DNA of 64,000 bases, taken from the NCBI RefSeq assembly GCF_000382365.1, contig NZ_KB908216.1:124675-188674 (forward strand), given 5' to 3'. The notes under the pieces are model-generated. The model was not told where the DNA came from, searched no databases, and saw only the letters and a list, made by a program, of their open reading frames with translations. Made by a program: the position numbers and the translations under genes. Origin of the DNA: Pannonibacter phragmitetus DSM 14782 (GTDB lineage: Bacteria > Pseudomonadota > Alphaproteobacteria > Rhizobiales > Stappiaceae). This document shows positions 24,372 through 33,234 of this stretch, piece after piece. The stretch's first letter is position 1. Every line of letters begins with the position of its first letter.

Positions 24372-26819
24372 TCAAGTCTCGTAGCCCACACCTGCCAGCG
24401 CATTGACCGCCGAGACCAGACCGCGCGGTGCCGCATCACCCGGTGCAGAGGCTCTGCGCCTGAGGCGAATGCGGCGTGGCTCACCGGGGGAAAGGTGGAA
24501 CCAGTTGTCTTCCGCGATGAAGCACGGATCCTCCACATGCAGGCTTTCGGCAAAGCGGCTCGCCGTCACCTCCAGCACCCAGCTGCCGTCCTCGCATCTC
24601 TCTACCGCCACCGTCAGACCCAGATCCTGCGGCGGCAAATTGCGGCCTGCGGGGAATTGGAACGCCTCGCTGAGGCATTCGCCCGTCTCCGCATCTGTGA
24701 GGCGCAGCACCGTGACCGAATGCGGCAGCGGGCCGAAGCGGTAGGCATAGGTGATGTCGAAGAAACTGCCGATGAGATCAACCGCAGGAATGATCTGCCC
24801 TGACCGGGCGGCAAGTTCCATCTCGCGGGCGGCACTCAGCACTGGCACATGGCCATCCCGCAGCGCCTGCAAGGTGAGCTTCACCCGGCGCGGCTCTGCC
24901 GTCTCATTGAGAAGATGAACATCAAGGCCGTTGGTGCCCTCATCCAGCGCCAGCACCTGAAGGGGGCGCAGCACATGGGCCAGGGCCTGCAACGCAGGCT
25001 TGGGCTCACCGCCCGCCGCGATCAGACCCCAGCCGCAGCCGGGGGCAAGATCGCTCAGCGCCAGAACCAGCGCTCCCCGGCAGGAAGAACCAATCCTCCG
25101 CCACTCGGCAAAGGTCTCTGCCATCACTGCGCCGCTGACCGCGCGGGACAACATGAGGTAGCGCGCCGGGTCTTCCGCCGCGAGTGCCTGTGGGTCAACC
25201 CGGTAAAGCTCCCTGACATAATGATCCCGCACATCCGCGAAATCCCAGTCTGCACCCCGGTCTTTGGGAGCCATCGCCTTCCAGTCCGCATCTGACGGTT
25301 TGCGGCCTGCAAGGCCCGCGTCATCCGGCAGATTGGCGAAGGCAAGGCACTCTCCGGCAAAGCGCACATTGGCACGGCGGGCATCTTCCAGCGGGCGGCG
25401 GTAAGCCCCGACGCCATAATAATGGCCGATGCCCTCCCCCGGATAGAACGGCAGGCTGCCGCCGGAGGGGGAGTTGCGCACGAAGGGAATGCGCGGCGCC
25501 TCTTCCGCCGCAAGGCGCGGCAGCAACTCTCCCGAAAGCGGGCAGGCGCGCCGCTCTGCGGGCAAGCCCATCATCGCCGCCTGCTGATGCATTTCGCTGC
25601 CGCCGCACAACACGGTGAGGCAGGGATGCGGGCTGAGACGGGCCAGCGCCTGCCGCGCCTCCACCTCGACGGATGCAGCAAAGGCCTCATCAGCCATCGG
25701 ATAATCGAAATTGGCGAACTGGAAATCCTGCCAGAGCATCAGCCCCAGTTCATCGCACAGATCAAGCAGATCATCGCTAGCATAAACGCCCAAGCCCGGC
25801 ACGCGGATCATGTTGAACCCGGCAGCCACGGCTGCTTCCAGATGCGGGCGGCAGGCCTCGCGGTCATCACGCAGCGCCAACAGGTCAGCACTCGTCCAGA
25901 CCGCGCCACGGGCAAAGACCGGCACGCCATTGAGGACCAGGCCGAAGCCCTTGCCATCCGCCCCCCGGTCCGCCCCGATGCGGCGGAAGCCGGTGCGGCC
26001 AAGCCGGGTCTCAAGGCCGTCCTGCTCCAGCACCACGTCATGCAGAGCCGGGGTGCCATGGGTGGCGGGCCACCAGGGGGCCACGCCGGGCAGGTGGAGA
26101 TCGGCCGTGAATCTGCCAGAGCCGGTTTGCTTCAGCTCCGCAGTGTGACCGGCGCAGCGGATCATAGCCCCCGCCATCTCCGCCAGTCCCCGCAGACTGA
26201 CTGTCAGATGACCGGCGCCATCTTCATCGAGCAGCGCAGAGATGGCTTCCACCTGCGGCGCATCTGCATCCACCTTTTGGATCCAGACCGGCTTCCACGG
26301 CCCCACGGCCTCAATCTCCGGGCACCAGCCGGGCATGTGGCCAAGCAGCGTCGTGCGGATGCCACGCAGCGCGGGCTCATCAATGAGCATGGTTTTCCAG
26401 CGGGCGCGCGGCAGCTTGCGGGCAAGCCGCCCGGTCAGCGCCCGGAAGACGAGAACGAGCGTGTTCTGCGCCTGCGCCTCCACCTCAACGGCGTAGCTTC
26501 GGAACATGTTGTCCGTCTCCAGCACGCAAGTGCCGTTCCACCAGACCTCGCAGAGCGTTGCCAGCCCTTCGAAGATCAGCTGGTGACGGCCGGGTTGGAC
26601 GGTGACCTCGGCGCTGTAACAGATATCCCGGTCCTGCAGCGGAGTGGGGGCCGCCGGATCAAACCGCCCTGCCTGCGCAAGGGATTCCGCCGCCGTTCCG
26701 GGCACGGGCGCGGGAATGCTCTCCAGCTCCGCCAGTCCCTCAAGCGTTGCAACGGTCCCAACCGGCAGCACCACCATGCGCCAGTCTGCGGTGAGAAGCT
26801 TGCGCCCTGCCATCTTCAT
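24372..26819 (-). CDS. glycoside hydrolase family 2, beta-mannosidase-like
   Basis: An 815-residue GH2 protein: N-terminal jelly-roll (ICYSAEVTVQPGRHQLIFEGL, VWWNGTCVLETDNMF, about 65-110), a beta-sandwich, then a TIM barrel starting near VFARGAVWTSADLL and GFNMIRVPGLGVYASDDLLDLCDELGL. WQDFQFANFDYP is typical of exo-beta-mannosidases. The acid/base site reads CGGSEMHQQ, with Ser before Glu where most clan GH-A enzymes have Asn; the nucleophile segment reads FAGECLAF. No signal peptide, so it is cytoplasmic. It probably acts on mannose-containing oligosaccharides, possibly linked to the adjacent exopolysaccharide genes. Confidence 0.82.
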   Translation of the reverse strand: MKMAGRKLLTADWRMVVLPVGTVATLEGLAELESIPAPVPGTAAESLAQAGRFDPAAPTPLQDRDICYSAEVTVQPGRHQLIFEGLATLCEVWWNGTCVLETDNMFRSYAVEVEAQAQNTLVLVFRALTGRLARKLPRARWKTMLIDEPALRGIRTTLLGHMPGWCPEIEAVGPWKPVWIQKVDADAPQVEAISALLDEDGAGHLTVSLRGLAEMAGAMIRCAGHTAELKQTGSGRFTADLHLPGVAPWWPATHGTPALHDVVLEQDGLETRLGRTGFRRIGADRGADGKGFGLVLNGVPVFARGAVWTSADLLALRDDREACRPHLEAAVAAGFNMIRVPGLGVYASDDLLDLCDELGLMLWQDFQFANFDYPMADEAFAASVEVEARQALARLSPHPCLTVLCGGSEMHQQAAMMGLPAERRACPLSGELLPRLAAEEAPRIPFVRNSPSGGSLPFYPGEGIGHYYGVGAYRRPLEDARRANVRFAGECLAFANLPDDAGLAGRKPSDADWKAMAPKDRGADWDFADVRDHYVRELYRVDPQALAAEDPARYLMLSRAVSGAVMAETFAEWRRIGSSCRGALVLALSDLAPGCGWGLIAAGGEPKPALQALAHVLRPLQVLALDEGTNGLDVHLLNETAEPRRVKLTLQALRDGHVPVLSAAREMELAARSGQIIPAVDLIGSFFDITYAYRFGPLPHSVTVLRLTDAETGECLSEAFQFPAGRNLPPQDLGLTVAVERCEDGSWVLEVTASRFAESLHVEDPCFIAEDNWFHLSPGEPRRIRLRRRASAPGDAAPRGLVSAVNALAGVGYET

Positions 26820-26862
26820 GCGCCCGGGCCTTCATGGGCAGCCTGCAGTTTCGCTCCCCTTC

Positions 26863-26910
26863 CTCTCCCCCCTTGAGGGGGAGATGCCCCCGTCAGGGGG
26901 CAGAGGGGGG
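26863..26910 (+). repeat. rhizobial-type intergenic palindromic element, left copy
   Basis: A GC-rich palindromic unit: CTCTCCCCCCTTGAGGGGG, GAGATG, then a CCCCCGTCAGGGGG hairpin and CAGAGGGGGG. The same unit occurs inverted at 26961-27011. Elements of this look are frequent in intergenic DNA of rhizobial genomes. Confidence 0.7.
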
Positions 26911-26960
26911 TAAACAGTCTACCGGCTTGATACGGCAGGCATTCGTTTGAGGAAACGCTG

Positions 26961-27011
26961 CTCCCCCCCTCTGTCTGCTGGCGCAGACATCTCCCCCTCA
27001 AGGGGGGAGAG
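26961..27011 (-). repeat. rhizobial-type intergenic palindromic element, right copy (inverted)
   Basis: Read on the minus strand it begins CTCTCCCCCCTTGAGGGGG and GAGATG like the left copy, but its inner hairpin is GTCTGCGCCAGCAGAC instead of CCCCCGTCAGGGGG, so the pair differ only in the variable loop stem. Together the two units fill the gap between the DUF1839 and GH2 genes. Confidence 0.7.
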
Positions 27012-27029
27012 GGGCGCTGCGGCCAAACG

Positions 27030-28040
27030 TTATGCAACTTCGTCACCCGCATCACCACAAACCGCCGCCAGCCCCGCCGCCAGCTCATCCCAGGCATCTG
27101 CGGCAGGTGCCAGGGCTGGCGTCAGCCGGTCGAAGGACTTGCGCATCACCGCGCGGGCGAGCTGGAACTGGACGGATTTGGCGCAGGAGGAGATGGCCTT
27201 CGCGTGAGCCGAAAGCGGCGCCAGCCCGCCAAGCTGCGCGTGGTTGGCGGAAAGCCAGTCAAGATGCGCTGCGAACAGCTCGAAATTCGCACCCAGCTGG
27301 CGCAGGGTATTGAAGGCATAGAGGTGGAAGAAGCCGAAAGGCCGTTCCGCAATCGCCTCAACCTGCCCGGCAAAGATAGCCGCAAAGCCACGCACCGGGT
27401 TGGCCTCGGGCCGGGCTGCAACATGGCGGGCAAGGATCTTCGCGGCGCGCCGCGCAATCTCCGGCTTCTGCGGCAACGCAGCCGGGAACTTGACGAATTC
27501 GGTATAGGGCAGCAGCGGCAGGGCGTCCGGTGCGGCGTTGCGATGGAAGATGCCGTCGAAATCCTCTCCCTCCAGCCGGTGCAGGCCAAGGTTATGGAAA
27601 TAGTCCATCTGCCGGGCTTCAAGGTCGAGCCGGTTGATGGCCACCGTCGTCTTGCCATGCTCCTTGCGGTAGGCGGTGCCCTGCGTGTCCGGCAGGAAGA
27701 AGCTGTCCAGCTCGACAAGGCACAGGCGCCCGCGGCGGATCTGCTCTGCCACATGCAGCTCCACCCGGTCGTAGATGGCGAGTTCCGTCACCCGCAGACC
27801 GAAGAGCGCCTCCAGATCCTCCAGCGGCACCTTGAAGAAGGTGAACTGGTCGCCCTCGAAGTCCTGCGTGATGGCAAAGCCCAGCGCGGCCTCCGGCGGC
27901 AGGCCCAAAGAGGCCAGAACCTCGATCCATATGTCGAGATAGCAGTTGGTTTCCGGCCAGTCGCGCGACAGGTCATGCAAGGCATGGCGCTGATAGGTCT
28001 CGGGCGAAAGCGCCGGAAACACCTTGTCCGTTACGGCCAT
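27030..28040 (-). CDS. DUF1839 family protein, putative aminoacyl-carrier-protein acyltransferase
   Basis: A 336-residue DUF1839 protein. The frame is open upstream but ATG 28040 starts one base after the stop of the ligase gene, so that start is chosen. No biochemical function is established. I see a Cys33 in PETNCYLD at the start of a helix, then DSFFLPDT (about 112), His128 in RKEHGKTTVAINRLD, and Asn136/Asp139, an order matching papain-like folds such as the BtrH N-terminal domain, which moves an aminoacyl group from a carrier protein. The C-terminal ~120 residues look helical. It is the last gene of the carrier-protein operon. The transferase role is my inference. Confidence 0.82.
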   Translation of the reverse strand: MAVTDKVFPALSPETYQRHALHDLSRDWPETNCYLDIWIEVLASLGLPPEAALGFAITQDFEGDQFTFFKVPLEDLEALFGLRVTELAIYDRVELHVAEQIRRGRLCLVELDSFFLPDTQGTAYRKEHGKTTVAINRLDLEARQMDYFHNLGLHRLEGEDFDGIFHRNAAPDALPLLPYTEFVKFPAALPQKPEIARRAAKILARHVAARPEANPVRGFAAIFAGQVEAIAERPFGFFHLYAFNTLRQLGANFELFAAHLDWLSANHAQLGGLAPLSAHAKAISSCAKSVQFQLARAVMRKSFDRLTPALAPAADAWDELAAGLAAVCGDAGDEVA

Positions 28041-28041
28041 C

Positions 28042-28950
28042 TCAGCCCCACAGCACCTTGCGCACCCCGGCCGGCCAGCTGCCGGTGTCGAGGCCGTGGT
28101 GAGCAAACAGCGCCAGCGCCACACGCTCAAGGCCAAAGCCGACGCAGGCCGTATGCGCCACTTCGCCGTCCGCCGTGGTCAGGCCCCAGGTCTTGCCGAA
28201 ATGGTCCTGATGGTAGTTGAAGGACAGGCACGCGGTCGGCTTCTCGGTGGAGGTCACCGGCACCAGCAGCTCGAACTTCAGGTTCTGGTCGCGCTGGTTG
28301 TTGGAGAGCATGCGCCCGGCCCGGCCAAAGAACGGGTCATTGGCCACATCGATGGCGACCGGCAGGCCGACGCTGGCAATCAGCTCCTGCCCGCGCTCCA
28401 TCCACGACTGGCGGAAGGCCATTACTTCGTCCGGCGTGCCCATGCGCACATATTCGCGCATGCGGAACAGCTGCATGCGCGCCGGATCCTTCGACGGCTC
28501 ATGACGGAAGCAATAGGACTGAAGATCGAAGATGCCGCCGCGCTCCGGCAGCTGCCCGCGCCGCGCCACGGTGGGATAAAGCGGATAGCAGGCGGCCGGC
28601 GTCAGCACGATATCCGTTGCCGCCTGCCCCCTGGTCCAGTCGCCGCCCTCAGTCATGCATTGCAGCAGGTTCACATGGTCCAGCTCGCAGCCGCAGAAAC
28701 TGTGCACGGTTCCAGCCAGCTGCGGGAAGCTTTTCATGTAGCCCGAGCCCTCGAAGTGAGCCCGGTTCATGCCGGGCGGAAACCGGATGGCTTCGGCATG
28801 CTGGTCCGCACCGAAGGCCGACACAAGCGCGTCAAAGCGCTGGATTACATCCTCGAACACCCCGCCCCGGCCATAAAGGCCGTCAACGCCCGTGTCGATG
28901 AGATGACCGGCGGCAAACAGCCGGTCGAGAAGGGAAGCCTGCATGTCCAT
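28042..28950 (-). CDS. amino acid--[acyl-carrier-protein] ligase (class II aaRS-like)
   Basis: A 302-residue homolog of the catalytic domain of atypical seryl-tRNA synthetase that lacks the tRNA-binding arm. Class II motif 2 is [25 protein letters not shown]-like at about residue 150-175, and motif 3 is [12 protein letters not shown] (about 275). The Cys before motif 2, the Glu within it and the Cys in HTACVGFG match the zinc ligands of this family. Characterised rhizobial homologs activate glycine or alanine and load it on a dedicated carrier protein, not tRNA. A GGGGG site precedes ATG 28950. The operon supplies the carrier protein. Confidence 0.92.
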   Translation of the reverse strand: MDMQASLLDRLFAAGHLIDTGVDGLYGRGGVFEDVIQRFDALVSAFGADQHAEAIRFPPGMNRAHFEGSGYMKSFPQLAGTVHSFCGCELDHVNLLQCMTEGGDWTRGQAATDIVLTPAACYPLYPTVARRGQLPERGGIFDLQSYCFRHEPSKDPARMQLFRMREYVRMGTPDEVMAFRQSWMERGQELIASVGLPVAIDVANDPFFGRAGRMLSNNQRDQNLKFELLVPVTSTEKPTACLSFNYHQDHFGKTWGLTTADGEVAHTACVGFGLERVALALFAHHGLDTGSWPAGVRKVLWG

Positions 28951-28981
28951 GTATCCCCCGGAAATCGCTTTTTGAAATGTC

Positions 28982-30166
28982 TCAGCCGAGAAGGCTGGTG
29001 TCCTGCCGGTTCATCAGCAGAAGCGTGGATGTGTTGCCGAGAATGCGGTCGTTGGAAATCATCAGCTGCGCCGAATGGGCATCGCGCAAGTGACGGCCAA
29101 GGCTGTAAGGCGTACCATTCTTGTAGCCCATGATGCCGCAGACCAGCAGGCAGTGATTGATGATGTCGAGGATCGTCTGCGAAGAGGCGATCTTCACATT
29201 GTTCATGGAGACGGCAAAGCTGATGGAGGACAGCCGCGTCTCGTCCTCCCGCGCCGCCTCATACTGCTGCAGCGCCGCCAGAATGTTGGACTTCACCAGC
29301 TGCAGCAGGTTGGACGCTTCGGCCAGGCGCAAGGCGCCGGGCGGCACGGTGCCGGGGCTCTTGCGCGCTGCGGCCTTCACGAAGGCCTGTGCCCGCGCAA
29401 AGGCATCGGCTGCAATGCCGAACCACACGCCGCTCCACAGGATGTGCGAATAGACCAGCATCGACTGGGCCGCGATCTCGGCAAAGGGCTTGGGCAGGAT
29501 CTGACAGGCCGGTGCCTCGCCCTTGAACAGGAACCCGTCCGAGCGGGTGCCGCGCATGCCCAGCGTGTCCCAGTCATGGGTCTTGTCGAGGCTGTACTGG
29601 CCTTTCAGAAACACGGTCATCACCTGGTCGGACGGCGCGCTGTCGGCCTTTGCCCGCGAGGTGACAAGGATGGCATCCGCTGCCTCCGCATAGGAGATGA
29701 CCGTCGCGTCCTTCTCAAGCCGGCAGATCCCGTCTGCCACCTCAATGGCGCAGATGGAGTTGCGCAGGTTGCCGCCAATGCCACCTTCGGTGGTGGCGGA
29801 GGCGAGCAGAAGCTGTTCATCCGCGATCCGGCGCATGAAGCCTTCGTGCCACGCATCGCCCTGTCCGTGCGCCACAAGGCTCGACACCTTGATCTGGTGC
29901 ATGGCGAAGATCATGCCCGAAGCCGAACAGGCCTGACCGAGAACGGAGCAGACTTCCGCCAGTTCTGCGGTGGAGGCGCCTTCGCCGCCGAGGGCTACCG
30001 GAATCTGCAGACCCAGCAGACGCTCCGCCCGCATGGCATCCAGCGCCTCCTGCGGGAAGCGGCCGGAAGCGTCCACATCATCCGCATGGGCGCCAGCCAC
30101 GGCCGCAGCGCGCCTTGCACGCTCAGCCAGGGCAAGGGCACGAACCGGCCGCAACTCGTTCATCAC
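28982..30166 (-). CDS. acyl-CoA dehydrogenase family protein of the aminoacyl-carrier-protein operon
   Basis: A 394-residue flavoprotein of the acyl-CoA dehydrogenase superfamily: an N-terminal helical domain ([23 protein letters not shown]), the central beta domain ([18 protein letters not shown] at about 115, the flavin-contact segment) and a C-terminal helical bundle ending [23 protein letters not shown]. Its place between a carrier protein and an aminoacyl-carrier-protein ligase suggests that the substrate is a carrier-bound aminoacyl group rather than acyl-CoA (inference). The start overlaps the carrier-protein stop by ATGA. Confidence 0.88.
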   Translation of the reverse strand: MMNELRPVRALALAERARRAAAVAGAHADDVDASGRFPQEALDAMRAERLLGLQIPVALGGEGASTAELAEVCSVLGQACSASGMIFAMHQIKVSSLVAHGQGDAWHEGFMRRIADEQLLLASATTEGGIGGNLRNSICAIEVADGICRLEKDATVISYAEAADAILVTSRAKADSAPSDQVMTVFLKGQYSLDKTHDWDTLGMRGTRSDGFLFKGEAPACQILPKPFAEIAAQSMLVYSHILWSGVWFGIAADAFARAQAFVKAAARKSPGTVPPGALRLAEASNLLQLVKSNILAALQQYEAAREDETRLSSISFAVSMNNVKIASSQTILDIINHCLLVCGIMGYKNGTPYSLGRHLRDAHSAQLMISNDRILGNTSTLLLMNRQDTSLLG

Positions 30167-30411
30167 GCCACCTGTCCGGCTGTCAGCGAAGCAACAGCCG
30201 CTGAAATCGCCGCGATCGAGGCGAAGGTCTTGCGGTTCAGCAGGGTCTCGGGAAATTCGATATCGAAGGCATCTTCCAGCCCCAGCATCAGCTGCACGGA
30301 AGCAAAGGACGACAGGCCCGCTTCGTAAAGGTCGTCCTCATCGCGCAGCGTATCGACGGGCACAGGCAATCCGCCATGCCGGGAAATCAGGTCACGGATC
30401 GTAGCAGTCAT
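30163..30411 (-). CDS. acyl carrier protein (aminoacyl carrier protein)
   Basis: An 82-residue four-helix carrier protein. The phosphopantetheine site is in DLYEAGLSSFASVQLM, with the modified serine most likely Ser35 (GLSS in place of the usual GxDS). The following LGLEDAFDIEFPETLLNR is the normal recognition helix and loop. ATG 30411 is chosen by alignment to family length; the frame is open farther upstream. It is the first gene of the four-gene operon and overlaps the dehydrogenase gene by ATGA. Upstream (30412-30662) is the promoter region, AT-rich around 30515-30600. Confidence 0.92.
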   Translation of the reverse strand: MTATIRDLISRHGGLPVPVDTLRDEDDLYEAGLSSFASVQLMLGLEDAFDIEFPETLLNRKTFASIAAISAAVASLTAGQVA

Positions 30412-30662
30412 TGAATTATCAACCCCAAACAACGCCAGCCATACCCTCTCGCACCGGGCCAGTGATGGAACTTTGCGGCGAGGATAGGCAATCGCAGGGA
30501 TCATGGCACGCGCAAAGATACAATACAGTTAAATCAAGACTGCAATTCATCCGTTTTCATTAACCCGCGATAAACTTACTCTGCGTTCTTAGGGTCTTTT
30601 CCCTTAGGAACCCGCCAAGGCAGCATGCCCGCATGGGCTTGCGGGCAGAAGGCCGGCATGCC

Positions 30663-31196
30663 TCATCCCAGCATCCGGCGCAGCGTGTCATCCCGCAGCA
30701 CGAAATGATGATGCAGCGCCGCTGCGATGTGCAGGAAGACGAGGGCGGTGAAGGCCAGCCCCATCGCCATATGCAGGCGGAAGAGACTGGCCGCCAGTTC
30801 CCGGTCCTGCCCTGTCAGCGGCGGCAGGGTGAAGAGGCCGAAAACCTCGATAGACGCGCCATAGGCGGAGGTCGCCACCCAGCCGATCAGCGGATTGAGC
30901 AGCACAAACCCATAAAGCAGACCATGGACGATGCCCGCCGCCCGGCGCTGCCAGGCAGGCATGGCATCTGGTAGAGGCTGCGGCGTGTGACGCAGCCGCC
31001 AGACGAGGCGCGCCAGCGTCAGCAGCATCAGCACCACACCCACCGAGCGGTGAAAGTCGAACAGGCTGTTCTGCAGGCTGCCGGGACCAACACGGATCAT
31101 GACAAACCCGGCCGGCACCATCGCCAGCACGAAGCCAGCCGTCACCCAGTGAAACAGGCGCGCCGTGCCGCCATAGCGGAATGCGTCATCGCTCAT
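30663..31196 (-). CDS. cytochrome b561
   Basis: A 177-residue four-helix membrane cytochrome b of the bacterial CybB family. Heme ligands are expected in ARLFHWVTAGFVLAM (His about 16), LFDFHRSVGVVLMLL (about 50), and LFRLHMAMGLAFTALVFLHIAAALHHHF (about 140-155). It would shuttle electrons between quinol and a periplasmic acceptor such as superoxide. ATG 31196 has a GAGAGG site; the longer open frame upstream is not coding. It is divergent from the RibD-C gene and appears monocistronic. Confidence 0.9.
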   Translation of the reverse strand: MSDDAFRYGGTARLFHWVTAGFVLAMVPAGFVMIRVGPGSLQNSLFDFHRSVGVVLMLLTLARLVWRLRHTPQPLPDAMPAWQRRAAGIVHGLLYGFVLLNPLIGWVATSAYGASIEVFGLFTLPPLTGQDRELAASLFRLHMAMGLAFTALVFLHIAAALHHHFVLRDDTLRRMLG

Positions 31197-31375
31197 CGCA
31201 GCCTCTCCCTCTTCCCTTGCGTCACAGGATTGCACACCTGCCGCCGAAGTCAAAGGACTGTCACGATTACGTGAGACAGGCATCGAACTGCCACTCCCGC
31301 GCGTACAGTCGACAAACGTAAGGTAAACCCTATTTATCTCTGCTAAAACTGTTTCGGGGGCGTACTTCGAAACGG

Positions 31376-31437
31376 ATCAGGCCCGTAAAAGTGCCTGAAC
31401 AGTATCAGGGTGTGATGCACCAGCGTCAAAAGCCTTG
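31376..31437 (+). repeat. dispersed intergenic element, decayed copy D
   Basis: Its tail (CAGGCCCGTAAAAGTGCCTG ... GGTGTGATGCACCAGCGTC ... AAAGCCTTGA) aligns with the tails of copies A and C at reduced identity. A 6-bp hairpin (GTTTCG / CGAAAC) just upstream, about 31350-31373, stands where the large hairpin of the others is. It lies in the leader of the RibD-C gene. Confidence 0.5.
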
Positions 31438-31461
31438 AAGACACCGGGAGGAACGGTACAG

Positions 31462-32337
31462 GTGAGGCCGACACAAACGCCATTGCCCCTGGCAGCCGGG
31501 GAAAGGCCGCATGCGGCCCCCCCCTCTCTCCAGCGCAAGTCTTCCCTGCGCGATCCAGCCCTCCGCATTGCGCCCCTTGCCGATGACGGAGAATGGAGCA
31601 TGGTTCTGGCTGCCGCCCGGACACCAGCAAAGCCCCTGCCGCAGCGGTGGGAGAGCCTCTTCGGGCCGCTGATCCGCATTAACCCGGGGGAGACCCGCGT
31701 GGTCGGCCAGCTCGGCCAGTCACTTGACGGGCGCATCGCTACGGTGAGCGGCGATTCCAAATACATCAACGGTTCGGGCTGCCTGTCGCATCTGCACCGG
31801 TTGCGCGCGGTCTGTGATGTGGTGGTGGTTGGCGCCGGAACGGCCATTGCCGATGATCCGCAGCTGAACGTGCGCCTTGTGGAAGGGCCAAACCCGGCCC
31901 GTGCCATCATTGATCCGAGTGGCCGCGTACCGCGTGAGCTGCGCCTGTTCGAGGACGACGGCACCCGCCGTCTTGTCATCACGGCGGCAGAGACGCGTGG
32001 GGACTGGCCCGAAGGGGTTGAGGTGCTTCGGCTGGAGCGGCTCACGTGCGGCGGGCTTTGCCCCTCGGCCATCGTGCAGGCACTGGCAAAGGCGGGCCTG
32101 CGCCGCATCCTTATCGAAGGCGGCAGCCAGACGATTTCCCGCTTCATCGCAGCCCGCACTCTCGACCGGCTGCACCTGCTTATCGCACCGATGATCATCG
32201 GTGCGGGGAAGATGGGGCTTGAGCTTTCACCGATCCAGACCCTGCAGGAGGCCCTGCGTCCGCGCATGACGCCGCATCAGGCCGGTGACGAGGTGCTGCT
32301 CGACTGCGACCTGCGGTCCTGCCCGGTTTATTCCTGA
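31462..32337 (+). CDS. RibD C-terminal (reductase) domain protein without deaminase domain
   Basis: About 291 residues; the last ~230 form a dihydrofolate-reductase-like RibD_C domain: GQLGQSLDGRIATVSGDSKYI (about 82), HRLRAVCDVVVVGAGTAIADDPQLNVR, ARAIIDPSGRVP and RILIEGGSQTISRFI (about 215), all NADPH- and substrate-site motifs of the riboflavin-pathway reductase. The zinc deaminase half of RibD is absent, so it is a stand-alone reductase of a ribosylated pyrimidine or similar compound. GTG 31462 is preferred because GGGAGGAA lies nine bases upstream. The ~65-residue N-terminal part is unlike RibD. It is convergent with the methyltransferase gene and probably belongs to the same pathway. Confidence 0.85.
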   Translation: MRPTQTPLPLAAGERPHAAPPSLQRKSSLRDPALRIAPLADDGEWSMVLAAARTPAKPLPQRWESLFGPLIRINPGETRVVGQLGQSLDGRIATVSGDSKYINGSGCLSHLHRLRAVCDVVVVGAGTAIADDPQLNVRLVEGPNPARAIIDPSGRVPRELRLFEDDGTRRLVITAAETRGDWPEGVEVLRLERLTCGGLCPSAIVQALAKAGLRRILIEGGSQTISRFIAARTLDRLHLLIAPMIIGAGKMGLELSPIQTLQEALRPRMTPHQAGDEVLLDCDLRSCPVYS

Positions 32338-32415
32338 TACCAGGGCTTTCGATGCTCGCGCATGCGCCGCACGGGCTTGACCAGCTCTCAATGAGACAAG
32401 CTCATCGAGAGCTGG
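32338..32415 (-). repeat. dispersed intergenic element, short copy B
   Basis: On the minus strand it starts with inverted arms (32401-32415 and 32381-32395, 14 of 15 positions paired), then AAGCCCGTGCGGCGC and GAGCATCGAAAGCC. It lacks the ~25-base middle part present in copies A and C. It lies between the convergent RibD-C and methyltransferase genes, and its first arm encodes the methyltransferase C-terminus (SSR) and its TGA stop. Confidence 0.8.
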
Positions 32416-33214
32416 AATGGGACAAGGCGGCGATGTCGAGATGCCCGACCTGAAGGGTTGAGCGGCCGGCGGCAATCTCCGCCAGACGGTAGGCAAGCCA
32501 GCCCGCAATGCCCGCAGCATCGACGCCCATCTCGCCGGCGGCATCCGCCCAGCCGCGCACAAGCGCTTCCTGAAATGCACCATGCTCCGGCCCGGCCTGC
32601 CAGTCGGATGTGCCCTGCACCACCCGGTAGCCAGCTCTCTCGAAAGCACGCGCAGTATAAGGCGCAGCATCCGGGCCCAGCGCCGGGCCAAAGCCCTTGT
32701 CCGTCTGCTGATGCGCATTCATCGCAAGACGCACGGTTTCATCCAGCGGATGGGGCGGAAAACAGGCGGCCCGGCCATCATAGGTGAGACTGGCGAGAAA
32801 AGGCTTGCCCGCAGCGCTGACCGCAGCAGCAAGAGCATCGGCAAATCCGGCCGTGACCAGATCCAGAAAGGCTGATGTGGTCACCCCATCCGTGGCCGTC
32901 AGATCAAGACCTCCGAAACCTGTGGCAAGATCGGTTTCCCGGTACTCGATGGCAACGCCCGCCAGACCCGAAAGCCTGGCCCTGGCCTGTGCCAGCAGGG
33001 CCGGATCATGGTCGGTCAGAAGCCAGCGCTGTCCCTCGCCCAGCCTGGGCGCAAACGCAGCAACGGTTGCGCCGGTGCCGCTGGCCAGATCCGTCAAATG
33101 CGGCAGCCGCCCCTCAGGCAGGGCGTCAAGGAACACCCCTTCTACTGCGGCATTGCGCGCCGCCTCATCCACGGGGGAGCGCAATGCCAGCCACTCAGCC
33201 GAAAATCCCGCCAT
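32402..33214 (-). CDS. class I SAM-dependent methyltransferase
   Basis: A 270-residue Rossmann methyltransferase: motif I is TDLASGTGATVAAFAPRL (about 41), the acidic ribose-binding end of strand 2 is LLTDHDPALLAQAR, and later strands read TATDGVTTSAFLDLV and FLASLTYDGRAACFPP. The last part is variable. The acceptor is unknown. It lies 20 bp downstream of the GT4 gene on the same strand, with an AGGAAAG site before ATG 33214, so it is the last gene of the MDR-PTPS-GT4-methyltransferase operon. The C-terminal residues come from a dispersed repeat. Confidence 0.85.
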   Translation of the reverse strand: MAGFSAEWLALRSPVDEAARNAAVEGVFLDALPEGRLPHLTDLASGTGATVAAFAPRLGEGQRWLLTDHDPALLAQARARLSGLAGVAIEYRETDLATGFGGLDLTATDGVTTSAFLDLVTAGFADALAAAVSAAGKPFLASLTYDGRAACFPPHPLDETVRLAMNAHQQTDKGFGPALGPDAAPYTARAFERAGYRVVQGTSDWQAGPEHGAFQEALVRGWADAAGEMGVDAAGIAGWLAYRLAEIAAGRSTLQVGHLDIAALSHSSSR

Positions 33215-33234
33215 CCGTCTTTCCTTTCTCCTGA

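Noticed and set aside
27030-30411. Aminoacyl-tRNA synthetase paralog
   Set aside because: The class II core lacks any tRNA-binding domain and is encoded with a carrier protein, which matches the carrier-protein ligase family rather than a tRNA synthetase.
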